Origin: Lachnospiraceae bacterium
GTDB lineage: Bacteria; Bacillota; Clostridia; Lachnospirales; Lachnospiraceae
Assembly (NCBI GenBank): GCA_910575005.1
Contig: CAJTCL010000003.1
Coordinates: 62,001-126,000 of the forward strand
DNA: 64,000 nt
Reading direction: 5' to 3'
The notes beneath the pieces were generated by a model. It ran no database searches. It was not told where the DNA came from and worked only from the letters and a program-made list of their open reading frames with translations. Shown here one piece after another: positions 35,660 to 44,033 of the stretch. The position numbers were made by a program, and so were the translations under genes. Every line of letters starts with the position of its first letter. Positions within the stretch are counted from its first letter, which is position 1.

Positions 35660-36982
35660 ATGGCGGATTATATGGATTTTTACAATGTATATATCATAGG
35701 AAGCGGCGTCGCTCAGATACTTTTCGGATTTTATTTCTTTGCCAGACTGCTGCACAAGAAAATTAGGTGTTATATTTATATTGTATTTGCAGTATGCGTG
35801 ATGACAGTTATTTATGTTGTCTCGAACGCCTTTGTTCAATTTGCAGTATATATCTTTTTACTTACGATTTGTGGAAGCGTGATATGCCATACAGATTGGA
35901 AATCCTCTATTTTATACGCTGCACTGGTGGTTGAGATTATGCAGCTTAGTTATGGAATTGTCAAATCCTTGTTGAGTGTTTTATATCCGCTGTTGTCTGC
36001 CTTTGACCAAAATATGATTGGTATTATATTTATGCTGTCAGGGGATATCATGTCACTGCTGTTGACTGGTATTTTCTGCCATATAGTATATCAATATTTT
36101 TCCAGTTATGAAACTATTGAAAGGCAATACATGTTCCTGATTTTAGTCCCAATTTTAATGATATTTGTTATGGATGAATATATCAATTCTTTTATATATG
36201 GCATGGTTGTCACAGACGTCAGCGGGGTTACAATATATACAAATCACTATCAAATGCTTGCGTTGCAGCTTTTGGGAATGGCCAGTCTGTTCTGCATCTT
36301 GTTTGCTCATAAAAAACTGGTACAAAATTTCCATCTGAGCACGAAATTATCACTGTTAGAGCAGGAGGAACATTCTTTAAATCAATATGTGGAGGAAGCT
36401 CGGGCTCATTATGAGAAAACAAAGGCATTCCGCCATGACATTAAGAATCACATTACCGTGGTCAGAGAGCTTTTGCAGAGCGGGACACCGCAACAAGCAT
36501 TAGATTATATTGGAGATATGGAAGAAATGACAGCAGGATTGTCATTTCCATGTAATACCAATCATCCGGTGGTGGATATTTTAATCGGAAATAAGCTGGG
36601 AATTGCAAATAGTATGGGAATAGATGTCTGCTGTTCCCTGTTTTTGCCTTATCCCTGTTTTGTACGTGATATTGATTTTTGTATTATCCTCTCAAATGCC
36701 TTAGATAATGCGATTCATGCATGTAAAAATATGAGTGAAAGTGCAGAAAAATATATCCATGTGACCGGACGTATACAGGGAGATTTTATTTTAATAGAAG
36801 TTGAAAATAGTTTTCAGGCAGATGGTTTGATCAGGAAAGGGACAGGTTTGTCAAATGTAAAAACAGTAGCGGAAAAATATCAAGGCGCCATGAATATAAA
36901 GACACAAGGGAATGTATTTATTCTCAGTGTACTGCTTATCATCCCACAGCATTCAGAGAGCATCTCGCAGCAAAACACTTAA
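35660..36982 (+). CDS. Sensor histidine kinase, GHKL/AgrC-like
   Basis: A 440-residue membrane sensor: about six hydrophobic segments (1-220), a helical linker, F-R-H-D-I-K-N-H-I with phospho-acceptor His259, and a GHKL ATPase domain (N box N-A-L-D-N-A-I-H; G box K-G-T-G-L-S-N-V). This layout is shared with peptide-sensing AgrC/ComD-type kinases. No agrB or agrD is beside it, so its signal is unknown. Start follows GGGAGG. It pairs with the upstream LytTR regulator. Confidence 0.88.
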   Translation: MADYMDFYNVYIIGSGVAQILFGFYFFARLLHKKIRCYIYIVFAVCVMTVIYVVSNAFVQFAVYIFLLTICGSVICHTDWKSSILYAALVVEIMQLSYGIVKSLLSVLYPLLSAFDQNMIGIIFMLSGDIMSLLLTGIFCHIVYQYFSSYETIERQYMFLILVPILMIFVMDEYINSFIYGMVVTDVSGVTIYTNHYQMLALQLLGMASLFCILFAHKKLVQNFHLSTKLSLLEQEEHSLNQYVEEARAHYEKTKAFRHDIKNHITVVRELLQSGTPQQALDYIGDMEEMTAGLSFPCNTNHPVVDILIGNKLGIANSMGIDVCCSLFLPYPCFVRDIDFCIILSNALDNAIHACKNMSESAEKYIHVTGRIQGDFILIEVENSFQADGLIRKGTGLSNVKTVAEKYQGAMNIKTQGNVFILSVLLIIPQHSESISQQNT

Positions 36983-37070
36983 TCCGTTGATTTGGACAGT
37001 CGAAAAAGGAAATGGAGGGCAGGATAGTGAACTACACTGCCCCAACAACAAACTAAAAGGAGGCAGGTCT

Positions 37071-37610
37071 ATGTCAATGGAAATCAATGGAAGATACAAT
37101 TATGTTAAGACCAATTATGCAGAGCAGCAGAAGACAAAATATCTTGATCAGATGGAAAAAGCAAAGGAGACACAGAAGGAGGAGAATAACAAAAAGGTGT
37201 CTGACCAGTCATCGAAACCGGAGGTTGAATATATCAGCAGTGAGAAATCAGGAGAAAAACCCAATGGTTTGTATCGGGTAGGAGAAGATGAAAATGGAAA
37301 TCGTAAGATTTTTTATGAGGATCCGAACAAATCCAATCATGCAGATGGGAAGCAGCAGCCCAAAGTAAATGCGGATAAACCAGAACAATCTGAGGAAAAA
37401 TGTGTTGCAAACTCAGATAAAGTTGAGAGAGAAATCAGGAAACTGAAAGAGAAAAAACAGCAATTAGAGCAACAGATCCGCACAGCTTCTGGGGATGAAA
37501 AGAAAGTCAAAGAACTGGAGAAAAAACTTGCGCAGGTAGAGAATGAATTGAGCCAGAAAGATAATGATACCTACCGGCGGCAGAATACTACTTTTTCAAA
37601 AGCAAATTAA
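37071..37610 (+). CDS. Unknown hydrophilic protein with C-terminal coiled coil
   Basis: A 179-residue protein with no signal peptide. The N-terminus M-S-M-E-I-N-G-R-Y-N-Y and the segment E-Y-I-S-S-E-K-S-G look conserved in type; the centre is disordered and rich in Lys/Glu/Asn; residues about 120-165 form a strong coiled coil (R-K-L-K-E-K-K-Q-Q-L-E-Q-Q). AAAGGAGG precedes ATG 37071, which I prefer over earlier starts. It follows the kinase by 88 bases and may belong to its regulon (inference). Confidence 0.75.
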   Translation: MSMEINGRYNYVKTNYAEQQKTKYLDQMEKAKETQKEENNKKVSDQSSKPEVEYISSEKSGEKPNGLYRVGEDENGNRKIFYEDPNKSNHADGKQQPKVNADKPEQSEEKCVANSDKVEREIRKLKEKKQQLEQQIRTASGDEKKVKELEKKLAQVENELSQKDNDTYRRQNTTFSKAN

Positions 37611-37702
37611 AAATCGATCTGTTTCTGCATAAGGAAAATGTAAATGGAATATCTGGCCGATTTCTTAGTTTCATTCAATTGCAGTTTAGAGAGGAGAATA
37701 CT

Positions 37703-38605
37703 ATGAATATAAATAACGATGTGGAAGCCGTCATCACTAGTTTTAATCAGAAATCTATGATTTATGAAGCGGTTCATTCTCTGTGCAACCAAACAATGCA
37801 ACCGAAACGAATTATTATTGTGGATGACGGAACGACGGATGAAATGTCTATCCGTGTTTTGAATGAAATAGAAGCCGATCATAAGATAGAGATTCCATTA
37901 TTGATCGTCCGCCAATCAAATGGTGGTGTGTCGGCGGCAAGAAATACAGGCATCCGTACTGCAGAAGCTGCGTTGATCGTAGTACTTGACGGGGATGACA
38001 ATCTGGAACCATCCTTTGTCGAGGAAGTCAGTAAGATTTTATATGACAATCCAACCATGATTGCGGCCTCTTCCTGGCTGCATACATTTGGCGTTCTTGA
38101 GTCAATCGTACGTCCAAGCGGCGGTGATGTTACCGCATTTCTTTCTCATAATTGTTGTCCAGCAACACATATTCTGCGGCGTCAGGCATGGAAACAATGC
38201 GGAGGGTATGATGAAACCATGCGACATGGCTTTGAAGATTGGGACTTCTTTTTAAATATGTTGGAGGCTGTTCCCAATACAAATATTGGAATGGTAGAGA
38301 AACCATTGATCAATTATCGGACAACACCAGTTTCCTCCAATATAAAAAGCATGGAAAAGCGATTGGAAATTATGCGTTATCTGATTGAAAAGCATATTAC
38401 TATCTATAAAGAACATCTTGCGGACGCTCTTTTAGGCGTTGAAGCGATATCCATAGCCAGACTTTATGGCTGGGAAAGCGAAATGATACATGCAAAATTG
38501 ATGGACAAAAGTCTCAATAACTTGTCAAATGAATTTATCGAAGGTCCATCTTATGGCGATGGCGGAATGGCAGCGGCTGTCCGTATTGCATCCGCGCAGA
38601 AATAA
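37703..38605 (+). CDS. Glycosyltransferase family 2 protein
   Basis: A 300-residue GT-A fold enzyme. V-E-A-V-I-T-S-F-N-Q-K-S opens the nucleotide-binding domain; the metal-binding D-G-D-D follows V-V-L; F-E-D-W-D-F-F is the usual GT2 catalytic-base region. It transfers a sugar from a nucleotide donor to an unknown acceptor. ATG 37703 with GAGAGGAG upstream is preferred to the in-frame TTG at 37679. There are no membrane segments. It is isolated from other polysaccharide genes and next to a GNAT gene 41 bases downstream. Confidence 0.88.
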   Translation: MNINNDVEAVITSFNQKSMIYEAVHSLCNQTMQPKRIIIVDDGTTDEMSIRVLNEIEADHKIEIPLLIVRQSNGGVSAARNTGIRTAEAALIVVLDGDDNLEPSFVEEVSKILYDNPTMIAASSWLHTFGVLESIVRPSGGDVTAFLSHNCCPATHILRRQAWKQCGGYDETMRHGFEDWDFFLNMLEAVPNTNIGMVEKPLINYRTTPVSSNIKSMEKRLEIMRYLIEKHITIYKEHLADALLGVEAISIARLYGWESEMIHAKLMDKSLNNLSNEFIEGPSYGDGGMAAAVRIASAQK

Positions 38606-38646
38606 ATTAAAATATCAGAGAAAGAAACTATTTCGAGGAGAATACA

Positions 38647-39153
38647 ATGCTGAGATTAAGACCATATAAGGCTTGTGACGCACAAATTATAACAAAATGG
38701 CTGAAAACGGAATATGCATTTCGCCAATGGAGTGCTGATCGGTACGATAAATACCCCATTACTGCGGATGATATGAATTTATACTATGACAAAGATAAAG
38801 ATAACGACAAAATTTGGGCGATGACAGCGTTTGATGACACCAAGATTATAGGGCATTTTACAATGCGGTTTCCCAGTGACGAACATCTTGAGGAAATACG
38901 ATTGGGTTTTGTCATTGTCGATGACAGTGAACGTGGCAAAGGATATGGAAAGGAAATGCTGTCCTTGGCCATTCAGTTTGCCTTTGACTTTGTAAAGGTG
39001 CGAAAAATATCGTTAGGAGTTTTTGAAAACAATAAAACCGCTATCAACTGTTATGAATCTTGTGGTTTTCATAGAGTTCAGTTAGAGGATGTGGAGAGTT
39101 ATCATTGTATGGGTGAGGTATGGGATTGCATGGAAATGGAGTTGGTGAAATAA
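38647..39153 (+). CDS. GNAT family N-acetyltransferase
   Basis: A 168-residue RimJ/RimL-like acetyltransferase. Acetyl-CoA-binding motif A is visible as V-D-D-S-E-R-G-K-G-Y-G-K-E-M, then E-N-N-K-T-A-I-N-C-Y-E-S-C-G-F. The acceptor is unknown. GAGGAG lies upstream of ATG. It probably shares a transcript with the glycosyltransferase and is followed by a perfect hairpin. Confidence 0.88.
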   Translation: MLRLRPYKACDAQIITKWLKTEYAFRQWSADRYDKYPITADDMNLYYDKDKDNDKIWAMTAFDDTKIIGHFTMRFPSDEHLEEIRLGFVIVDDSERGKGYGKEMLSLAIQFAFDFVKVRKISLGVFENNKTAINCYESCGFHRVQLEDVESYHCMGEVWDCMEMELVK

Positions 39154-39217
39154 AATTATCTATTTTTGATTGATATCAATAGGACATTTTTGGCAAAATG
39201 AATTATTTAGTGAGTGC

Positions 39218-39249
39218 AGCCGGATACGCAAAAATTGACGTATCCGGCT
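39218..39249 (+). terminator. Perfect hairpin terminator between convergent genes
   Basis: AGCCGGATACG and CGTATCCGGCT form a perfect 11-bp stem around a 10-base loop, followed by TATTTTAT. It lies between the GNAT gene and the convergent small secreted protein gene and probably serves the plus strand mainly. Confidence 0.75.
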
Positions 39250-39257
39250 TATTTTAT

Positions 39258-39761
39258 CTATTGAATTGTACCATTCGAAGTGCATTGTAAGGTTAAGGTC
39301 TTAGAGAGCGTTTGTAAAGGAGATGATAATGTAAACGAACCAATGGCGGTATTTCCAGTATTTGTGGCAGTGTTGCTGTTAAAAGAATAATAAGGATTAA
39401 GGACTGATGTAGAGCAGCAAGCTTCTGTACAAGAGGAAGTAGAACCATTATATTGAAACGTACTTGTTAATGTGTATGTGGCAATCACTGCCCCAGAAGT
39501 ATTTTTTATTTTGTAGGTTTTGGATGCCGTTTTTTGTTTGGTTGAAGTATTTGGCTTTTTTGAATGGGGTAAAAAATCATTAGCTGAAAAACGAATAGTT
39601 TTGTTAGGCATTGTGACAAATATTTCAACTTCTGCAGGCGAATCCTCATTAATATATTCAAGATCAGCCGTGTTAAAAGTATCAGGAGATTTTGCTTCTG
39701 TAGTGATAGCAGCGCAAAAGAGCAAACCGAGTGAGAAAAATATTATTCGTATTCGTTTCAT
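39258..39761 (-). CDS. Small secreted protein of unknown function
   Basis: A 167-residue predicted exported protein. Signal peptide about 1-23 (I-I-F-F-S-L-G-L-L-F-C-A-A). The mature part is Ser/Thr/Asn-rich and beta-like, with a Cys cluster C-T-E-A-C-C and a tail ending C-T-S-N-G-T-I-Q; these could form disulfides outside the cell. AAGGAGG sits at ideal spacing, supporting a real gene. It follows the padR and HAAS-like genes on the same strand, 84 bases beyond the latter, and may be the output of that operon. No family recognised. Confidence 0.75.
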   Translation of the reverse strand: MKRIRIIFFSLGLLFCAAITTEAKSPDTFNTADLEYINEDSPAEVEIFVTMPNKTIRFSANDFLPHSKKPNTSTKQKTASKTYKIKNTSGAVIATYTLTSTFQYNGSTSSCTEACCSTSVLNPYYSFNSNTATNTGNTAIGSFTLSSPLQTLSKTLTLQCTSNGTIQ

Positions 39762-39800
39762 AAGAACCTCCTTGGTATCAATATGGTGGATTATTTATTT

Positions 39801-39852
39801 CTGGGATTAGAGTGTCAAATGGGTGCGTTGTACGTTTTTGGCGCTCTAATTT
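39801..39852. repeat. Hairpin element, possible dispersed repeat
   Basis: GGATTAGAGTGTCAAA pairs imperfectly with GGCGCTCTAATTTT; a T-run follows on the plus strand. It lies between the HAAS-like gene and the secreted protein gene on the minus strand, overlapping the end of the former. The left arm resembles that at 28371. Confidence 0.4.
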
Positions 39853-40253
39853 TTTGTATCTATCTCAATTTCTGGATAAATGATAGTCTTTTCTTCAATT
39901 TCAACAATAGTATGTTCCGAAACCCAGTAAGCATGATAAATCATACCACATGATAGAAACAGAGCAATAAGAATGATAAATATAATAATTGTATTGCGTT
40001 TTTTTGTTTTTATGGATGTTTTGATAACATCTTCAGGAGAAAGTAATGTTGCAAAAGACAGCGCCATTTCTTCTGCTGTTCCAAAATGATTGATGATATT
40101 CTCATAGGTAATACCAGGATGTTCTATCGCATACGAGTATATGTCCTGATAAATAGAAGAGAGAATTTCCTGTCTGTGAGGATAATCTTTGGGAATAATA
40201 CGGCGGACATGTCTATAATAGCGTTTGAGTTGTGATATCAATGTTTTATTCAT
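39846..40253 (-). CDS. HAAS-like membrane protein downstream of padR
   Basis: A 135-residue protein: a helical cytoplasmic N-terminus with L-K-R-Y-Y-R-H-V-R-R and I-x-N-H-F-G-T-A-E-E-M-A, typical of the HAAS/DUF1700 signalling-associated domain, then one transmembrane helix (about 92-112) and a short outer tail. Such proteins commonly follow padR genes and are thought to act in membrane signalling. ATG 40253 is chosen (AAGGAG 7 bases upstream); it overlaps the end of padR by 8 bases. Confidence 0.75.
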   Translation of the reverse strand: MNKTLISQLKRYYRHVRRIIPKDYPHRQEILSSIYQDIYSYAIEHPGITYENIINHFGTAEEMALSFATLLSPEDVIKTSIKTKKRNTIIIFIILIALFLSCGMIYHAYWVSEHTIVEIEEKTIIYPEIEIDTKN

Positions 40254-40602
40254 AAATATCTCCTTCTTTGGAATCAATTAGAAATTCAATCAATTTTGAA
40301 TATTCCCGATAAGACTTTAATAACTCTTTGTAATAGGAAAGACCGGATTCTTCCAGATGATAGTAAATTCGGGTCTGTCTTTTGCCTGCCTTTTCTTCAT
40401 GAAAGGAAATCATTTTATCATCTGACAGACGATATAGGATTGGATACATAGATCCTTCCAATATCGTGTAATTCTGACTGCTTCTTTTTTTTAATTCCTG
40501 TGAAAGTTGATAGCCATACATATCCTGTTCAGATAAAAGCTTTAAAAGCAACAGTTCAATGGTTGCTTTTTTGTAATTTGATATCAAATTAGATGTTTTC
40601 AT
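40246..40602 (-). CDS. PadR family transcriptional regulator
   Basis: A 118-residue winged-helix repressor: L-L-L-L-K-L-L-S-E-Q-D-M-Y-G-Y-Q-L, then L-E-G-S-M-Y-P-I-L-Y-R-L and R-I-Y-Y-H-L-E-E-S-G, the PadR signature. It probably represses its own operon and the divergent permease through the inverted repeat in the shared intergenic region. The start follows GAGG. Confidence 0.9.
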   Translation of the reverse strand: MKTSNLISNYKKATIELLLLKLLSEQDMYGYQLSQELKKRSSQNYTILEGSMYPILYRLSDDKMISFHEEKAGKRQTRIYYHLEESGLSYYKELLKSYREYSKLIEFLIDSKEGDIYE

Positions 40603-40620
40603 ATTAACTACCTCATTATT

Positions 40621-40657
40621 ATGTATTATAACAAATTATATTTTAAATTCAATACAT
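40621..40657 (-). promoter_or_regulatory. padR promoter overlapped by candidate PadR operator
   Basis: On the minus strand TTGAAT and TATAAT are separated by 16 bases and point to padR. ATGTATT and AATACAT, an inverted repeat of the kind bound by PadR proteins, overlap the -10 and -35 boxes (spacer 23 bases, longer than usual). This supports autorepression. Confidence 0.5.
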
Positions 40658-40674
40658 AGAATAAAAATATATTG

Positions 40675-40703
40675 TTGACAAAGGTATATAGGTGTGAAAT
40701 AAT
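40675..40703 (+). promoter_or_regulatory. Promoter for the FtsX-like permease
   Basis: Consensus TTGACA, 17-base spacer, AATAAT. It is divergent from and only about 20 bases beyond the padR operator, so one repressor could control both directions. Confidence 0.5.
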
Positions 40704-40831
40704 AAAACCAAGTTTTAGATCATAAAATAATGACTTTTTTCTGTATCAGAGTGAGATGACAGAAGGAGTTGAAATTTTTATTATGGTATGATATTTGCCG
40801 TTTGTTGAAAGACGGCGGAATGGAGGTTGAT

Positions 40832-43800
40832 ATGAGGAAATCTATTGCATTAAAATCACTTTTACGTTCTCCCATGAAGACATTATTGACAGTTCTTTTG
40901 ATCGTGGCAGCCTCGTTTGCGTTGTTTTCGCGTATCACAGACTGTGCTGTTACGATGCGGGAAATGGCAGCAGCTAAGGATGTCTATCATGGAGTCGCTG
41001 CTCTTGATAATACTGTGCCAGACAGGATTGTGATAGAGTATACTTCGACAAGAGGAACGGCTGCTGTCAGTAAAGTAGATGATAAGCCGTGGCCGACAGA
41101 AGCACAATTAAAAGAATTTTCAGCGCTGCCTGGCGTCACGTTGGCCGACATGAGATATATGACTGCAGGGCGTATTGAAGATTATAAGCGTCTGACTGAT
41201 GAAGATGGTTCAGGCAGTGCGGCTGATTTTGTGTTGGAAGGAACATATGCTGGATATGAGGATATTACGGATGAAGAAAGCGAAATTAAATTAAATTTCG
41301 AGGATATTATGGTGCTTGCTGGAAGTATGGAACTTGACCAGAATGAACCAGTTACAATAACAGCCACAGTAATTGAAGATATGGGGGAAGAGAAAGCCCC
41401 ATATCCGCGGGAATTTTTTGAGGGGATGGAGAAAGGAAGAAGATGCCTGCTTGTTGGGAATTATAACACGATAACTGGAGAAAATCTGGTCTTAGATCAT
41501 GGGGAGAAGGCATTAAGGATGATAGATGGACTGGGGGAAAATTATCTGCAAACGGAGGCATTTGCTTATTATCAGGGGAAGATTGCGGCAATCAATCAGA
41601 GTATTTTTACTTATGATATTGTATATACCTCGGACATGCGTGCCATTCCACGTTTTAATGAGCGGTATATGGTCATGTCACAAGGCAGACCGCTGATGGC
41701 AGAAGATACGGATGCCTGTGTTGTAAGTGAGCTTTTCTTGGAAGAACAAGGACTGGCCATAGGTGACAGGATAAACATTCAGTTTGGCAACAAGCTGTTC
41801 CATCAAAATGCCGTATGTGGTGCAACAGCAGATAACGAAGAGGAACTTTCTGATTTCACTGATGATGCAGAACTTAAAATTGTTGGTGCATACCGATTTA
41901 CTGATGATGTGAATATGCGTGTTTCAGAATTTAAATGGGCTTATTCATCAAGTACAGTATTTGTACCGAAGTCGTTTCTGCCAGTAGAAATTCCTGCTGA
42001 TTATGAGCTGTCACCAGGAGAGTTCAGTGTTTTTGCAGAGGACGCCCTTGATATTGAAACGTTTAGAGAGAATGTCGAGCTGTTTGCAGCCCGGATGGAT
42101 TTGGCGCTGCGATTTTCAGACGGAGGCTGGCTTGGTGTGAAAGATAGCTTTGAGATAGGTTTCCTCACTTCATTTCTGACAACAGTGTTGTATGGTGTTG
42201 GGGCAGTGTTGGCACTGTTTTTGGCAGTTTATCTTTACATTAAAAGAAATCAGAATGCTTATGCCATCATGCGGACATTGGGAGTTTCTGTCTCAAAGGC
42301 GTGTAATGCGGTTGTGTTGCCGCTTACTGTGTTATCTGTGTTTGCCGTGATCATTGGCGGTATGGTTGGGACTCTCTATACTATGGGGACAGCGGCGGAA
42401 ACGCTTACAGCTATGATGACCAATGCGCCTGTAGGATATGTGATGGACGCATCGGTTTCTGTTTGGATGATTATTCTGTGTTTATGTTTGGAGATCGGAT
42501 TTATACTGGCAGTTACCATTTTTTTCTTAAGGAAAATGGGAAAAACATCGCCGTTGGAATTGCTGCAGGAAGGCACAGGAAAGAGCGGCTTTGATAAAAA
42601 GCATAAATGGAGGTCAAAAAGACGGGAGGCAGCAAGTTCTTTTGTAGACAGTGAAACGCCTGTGCTGGCAGGGTTTGATGCGGCAAAGATTACTGATGCA
42701 GGAAAGATGACTGTGAACAGAACATACAGCGCATTTTGCCAGGTAACTACCTACATATTACGCCATATGCGGCGTGGCATTGGAAAAACAATGGTGTCTT
42801 TTGTCATTATGGTTTTGCTGACAGCCGGGATTGGGATGTTCGGACTGACAAGGCTTGCCTATGAGGATGCTTTAAGAGAGATAGATGTGAAGGGCAGGGC
42901 GTTGGAATTTTCTTCATCTTCGATATTGGAGATGTCCAGATTTGATCTCATGGATGCGTTTTACAGTTATGGAGGTTTTACTGTGCGCACAAACAGTGAG
43001 GAACTTCATACACAGATGACGTTTACGAATGATATTAATCGTTATTTGGACAATAAAGGAAATATTACATATGCCAAAGGGTTTGATAGTTCTGATTTTG
43101 GGGGTAATGATGCAGTATGTCTCATTGGAAGCGGGCTTGCAGAAACGCTTGGCATCCGCCCTGGAGATGAGATTGCTCTGATATCGGACAGCTTTTATTC
43201 TACCATTGAGGAAATGTACAAAAACAATGACGTGATTTTAAATGCTGTAGCAGATGGGGAGCAGAGTTTTGAGTCGGCAGTGGAGAAGCGGACTGTCATC
43301 TATCAGGTGATAGGAATCATAGAGTCAGATTATGCAGAGATAGGCAGCAATATTTTTGCTGGGATAAACGATACGATGGAAGCTGTCTATGGTCAGCCGT
43401 TTCCGTGCAGTTTCTGTGAATTTATACTTTCTGACAATGAGAGGCTGAGCGAGTTGGAAAGCGTGCTGTCAGGACAGAAGACAGGTGGTAAGAAGTATGC
43501 GCCGATGGCGTCTTATTATGTTGATACAGAGGGACTTAAAAATGTAGAGCGCATTTATCATCTGCTGGAATCACTTTTCCCCATCGCTGTAGCTGCCGCT
43601 GTAGTGGTCGGGTTGCTCGTTTCTGGTCTTGTCATCCTGCAGTCAGCCAAGGAAGCAGCATTCTTACGCATCCTCGGTGTTACAAAGAGACGCGTCTGTT
43701 GTATGTTGACATTAGAGCAGGTTCTTCTAGCTATAATAGGAATTATTTTTGTAGTATGCGGGCTGGCATTTTTCAGTCCGGGGCTTTTTGCAAGAAGCAC

Positions 43801-43918
43801 AGGGACGCTTGTTTTTTGTTATGTATTGTACTTCTTAGGATGCTTCTGCGGAGCAGTCACAGCGGCCGTACATGTAACAAGAGGCAGGCTGTTGGAACTT
43901 CTGCAAATCAAAGAATAG
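40832..43918 (+). CDS. Large FtsX-like (MacB-type) permease without adjacent ATPase
   Basis: A 1028-residue membrane protein. One hydrophobic helix near the N-terminus (about 15-38) is followed by a large extracellular region, a block of three to four helices (about 445-580, L-L-Q-E-G cytoplasmic end), a second half beginning with a helix near 655-680, another extracellular region and three C-terminal helices (about 905-1025). This doubled arrangement fits FtsX/MacB permeases of ABC exporters. An ABC ATPase gene is missing on both sides. ATG 40832 follows GGAGG; ATG 40820 is less well placed. It is divergent from padR and probably under its control. Confidence 0.82.
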   Translation: MRKSIALKSLLRSPMKTLLTVLLIVAASFALFSRITDCAVTMREMAAAKDVYHGVAALDNTVPDRIVIEYTSTRGTAAVSKVDDKPWPTEAQLKEFSALPGVTLADMRYMTAGRIEDYKRLTDEDGSGSAADFVLEGTYAGYEDITDEESEIKLNFEDIMVLAGSMELDQNEPVTITATVIEDMGEEKAPYPREFFEGMEKGRRCLLVGNYNTITGENLVLDHGEKALRMIDGLGENYLQTEAFAYYQGKIAAINQSIFTYDIVYTSDMRAIPRFNERYMVMSQGRPLMAEDTDACVVSELFLEEQGLAIGDRINIQFGNKLFHQNAVCGATADNEEELSDFTDDAELKIVGAYRFTDDVNMRVSEFKWAYSSSTVFVPKSFLPVEIPADYELSPGEFSVFAEDALDIETFRENVELFAARMDLALRFSDGGWLGVKDSFEIGFLTSFLTTVLYGVGAVLALFLAVYLYIKRNQNAYAIMRTLGVSVSKACNAVVLPLTVLSVFAVIIGGMVGTLYTMGTAAETLTAMMTNAPVGYVMDASVSVWMIILCLCLEIGFILAVTIFFLRKMGKTSPLELLQEGTGKSGFDKKHKWRSKRREAASSFVDSETPVLAGFDAAKITDAGKMTVNRTYSAFCQVTTYILRHMRRGIGKTMVSFVIMVLLTAGIGMFGLTRLAYEDALREIDVKGRALEFSSSSILEMSRFDLMDAFYSYGGFTVRTNSEELHTQMTFTNDINRYLDNKGNITYAKGFDSSDFGGNDAVCLIGSGLAETLGIRPGDEIALISDSFYSTIEEMYKNNDVILNAVADGEQSFESAVEKRTVIYQVIGIIESDYAEIGSNIFAGINDTMEAVYGQPFPCSFCEFILSDNERLSELESVLSGQKTGGKKYAPMASYYVDTEGLKNVERIYHLLESLFPIAVAAAVVVGLLVSGLVILQSAKEAAFLRILGVTKRRVCCMLTLEQVLLAIIGIIFVVCGLAFFSPGLFARSTGTLVFCYVLYFLGCFCGAVTAAVHVTRGRLLELLQIKE

Positions 43919-44033
43919 TTGTTACAATTTTATCAGATATTTTTCAAGAGAATGTAATTTTAAAATCTCAGTGTGCGAAATTTTATTCTTTATCTATCAT
44001 ATGATGTAAAAAGATAAATTGGAATTAGATAAT

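Noticed and set aside
39520-39810. Plus-strand frame opposite the small secreted protein
   Set aside because: The minus-strand gene has an ideal ribosome site and signal peptide; the plus frame has neither.
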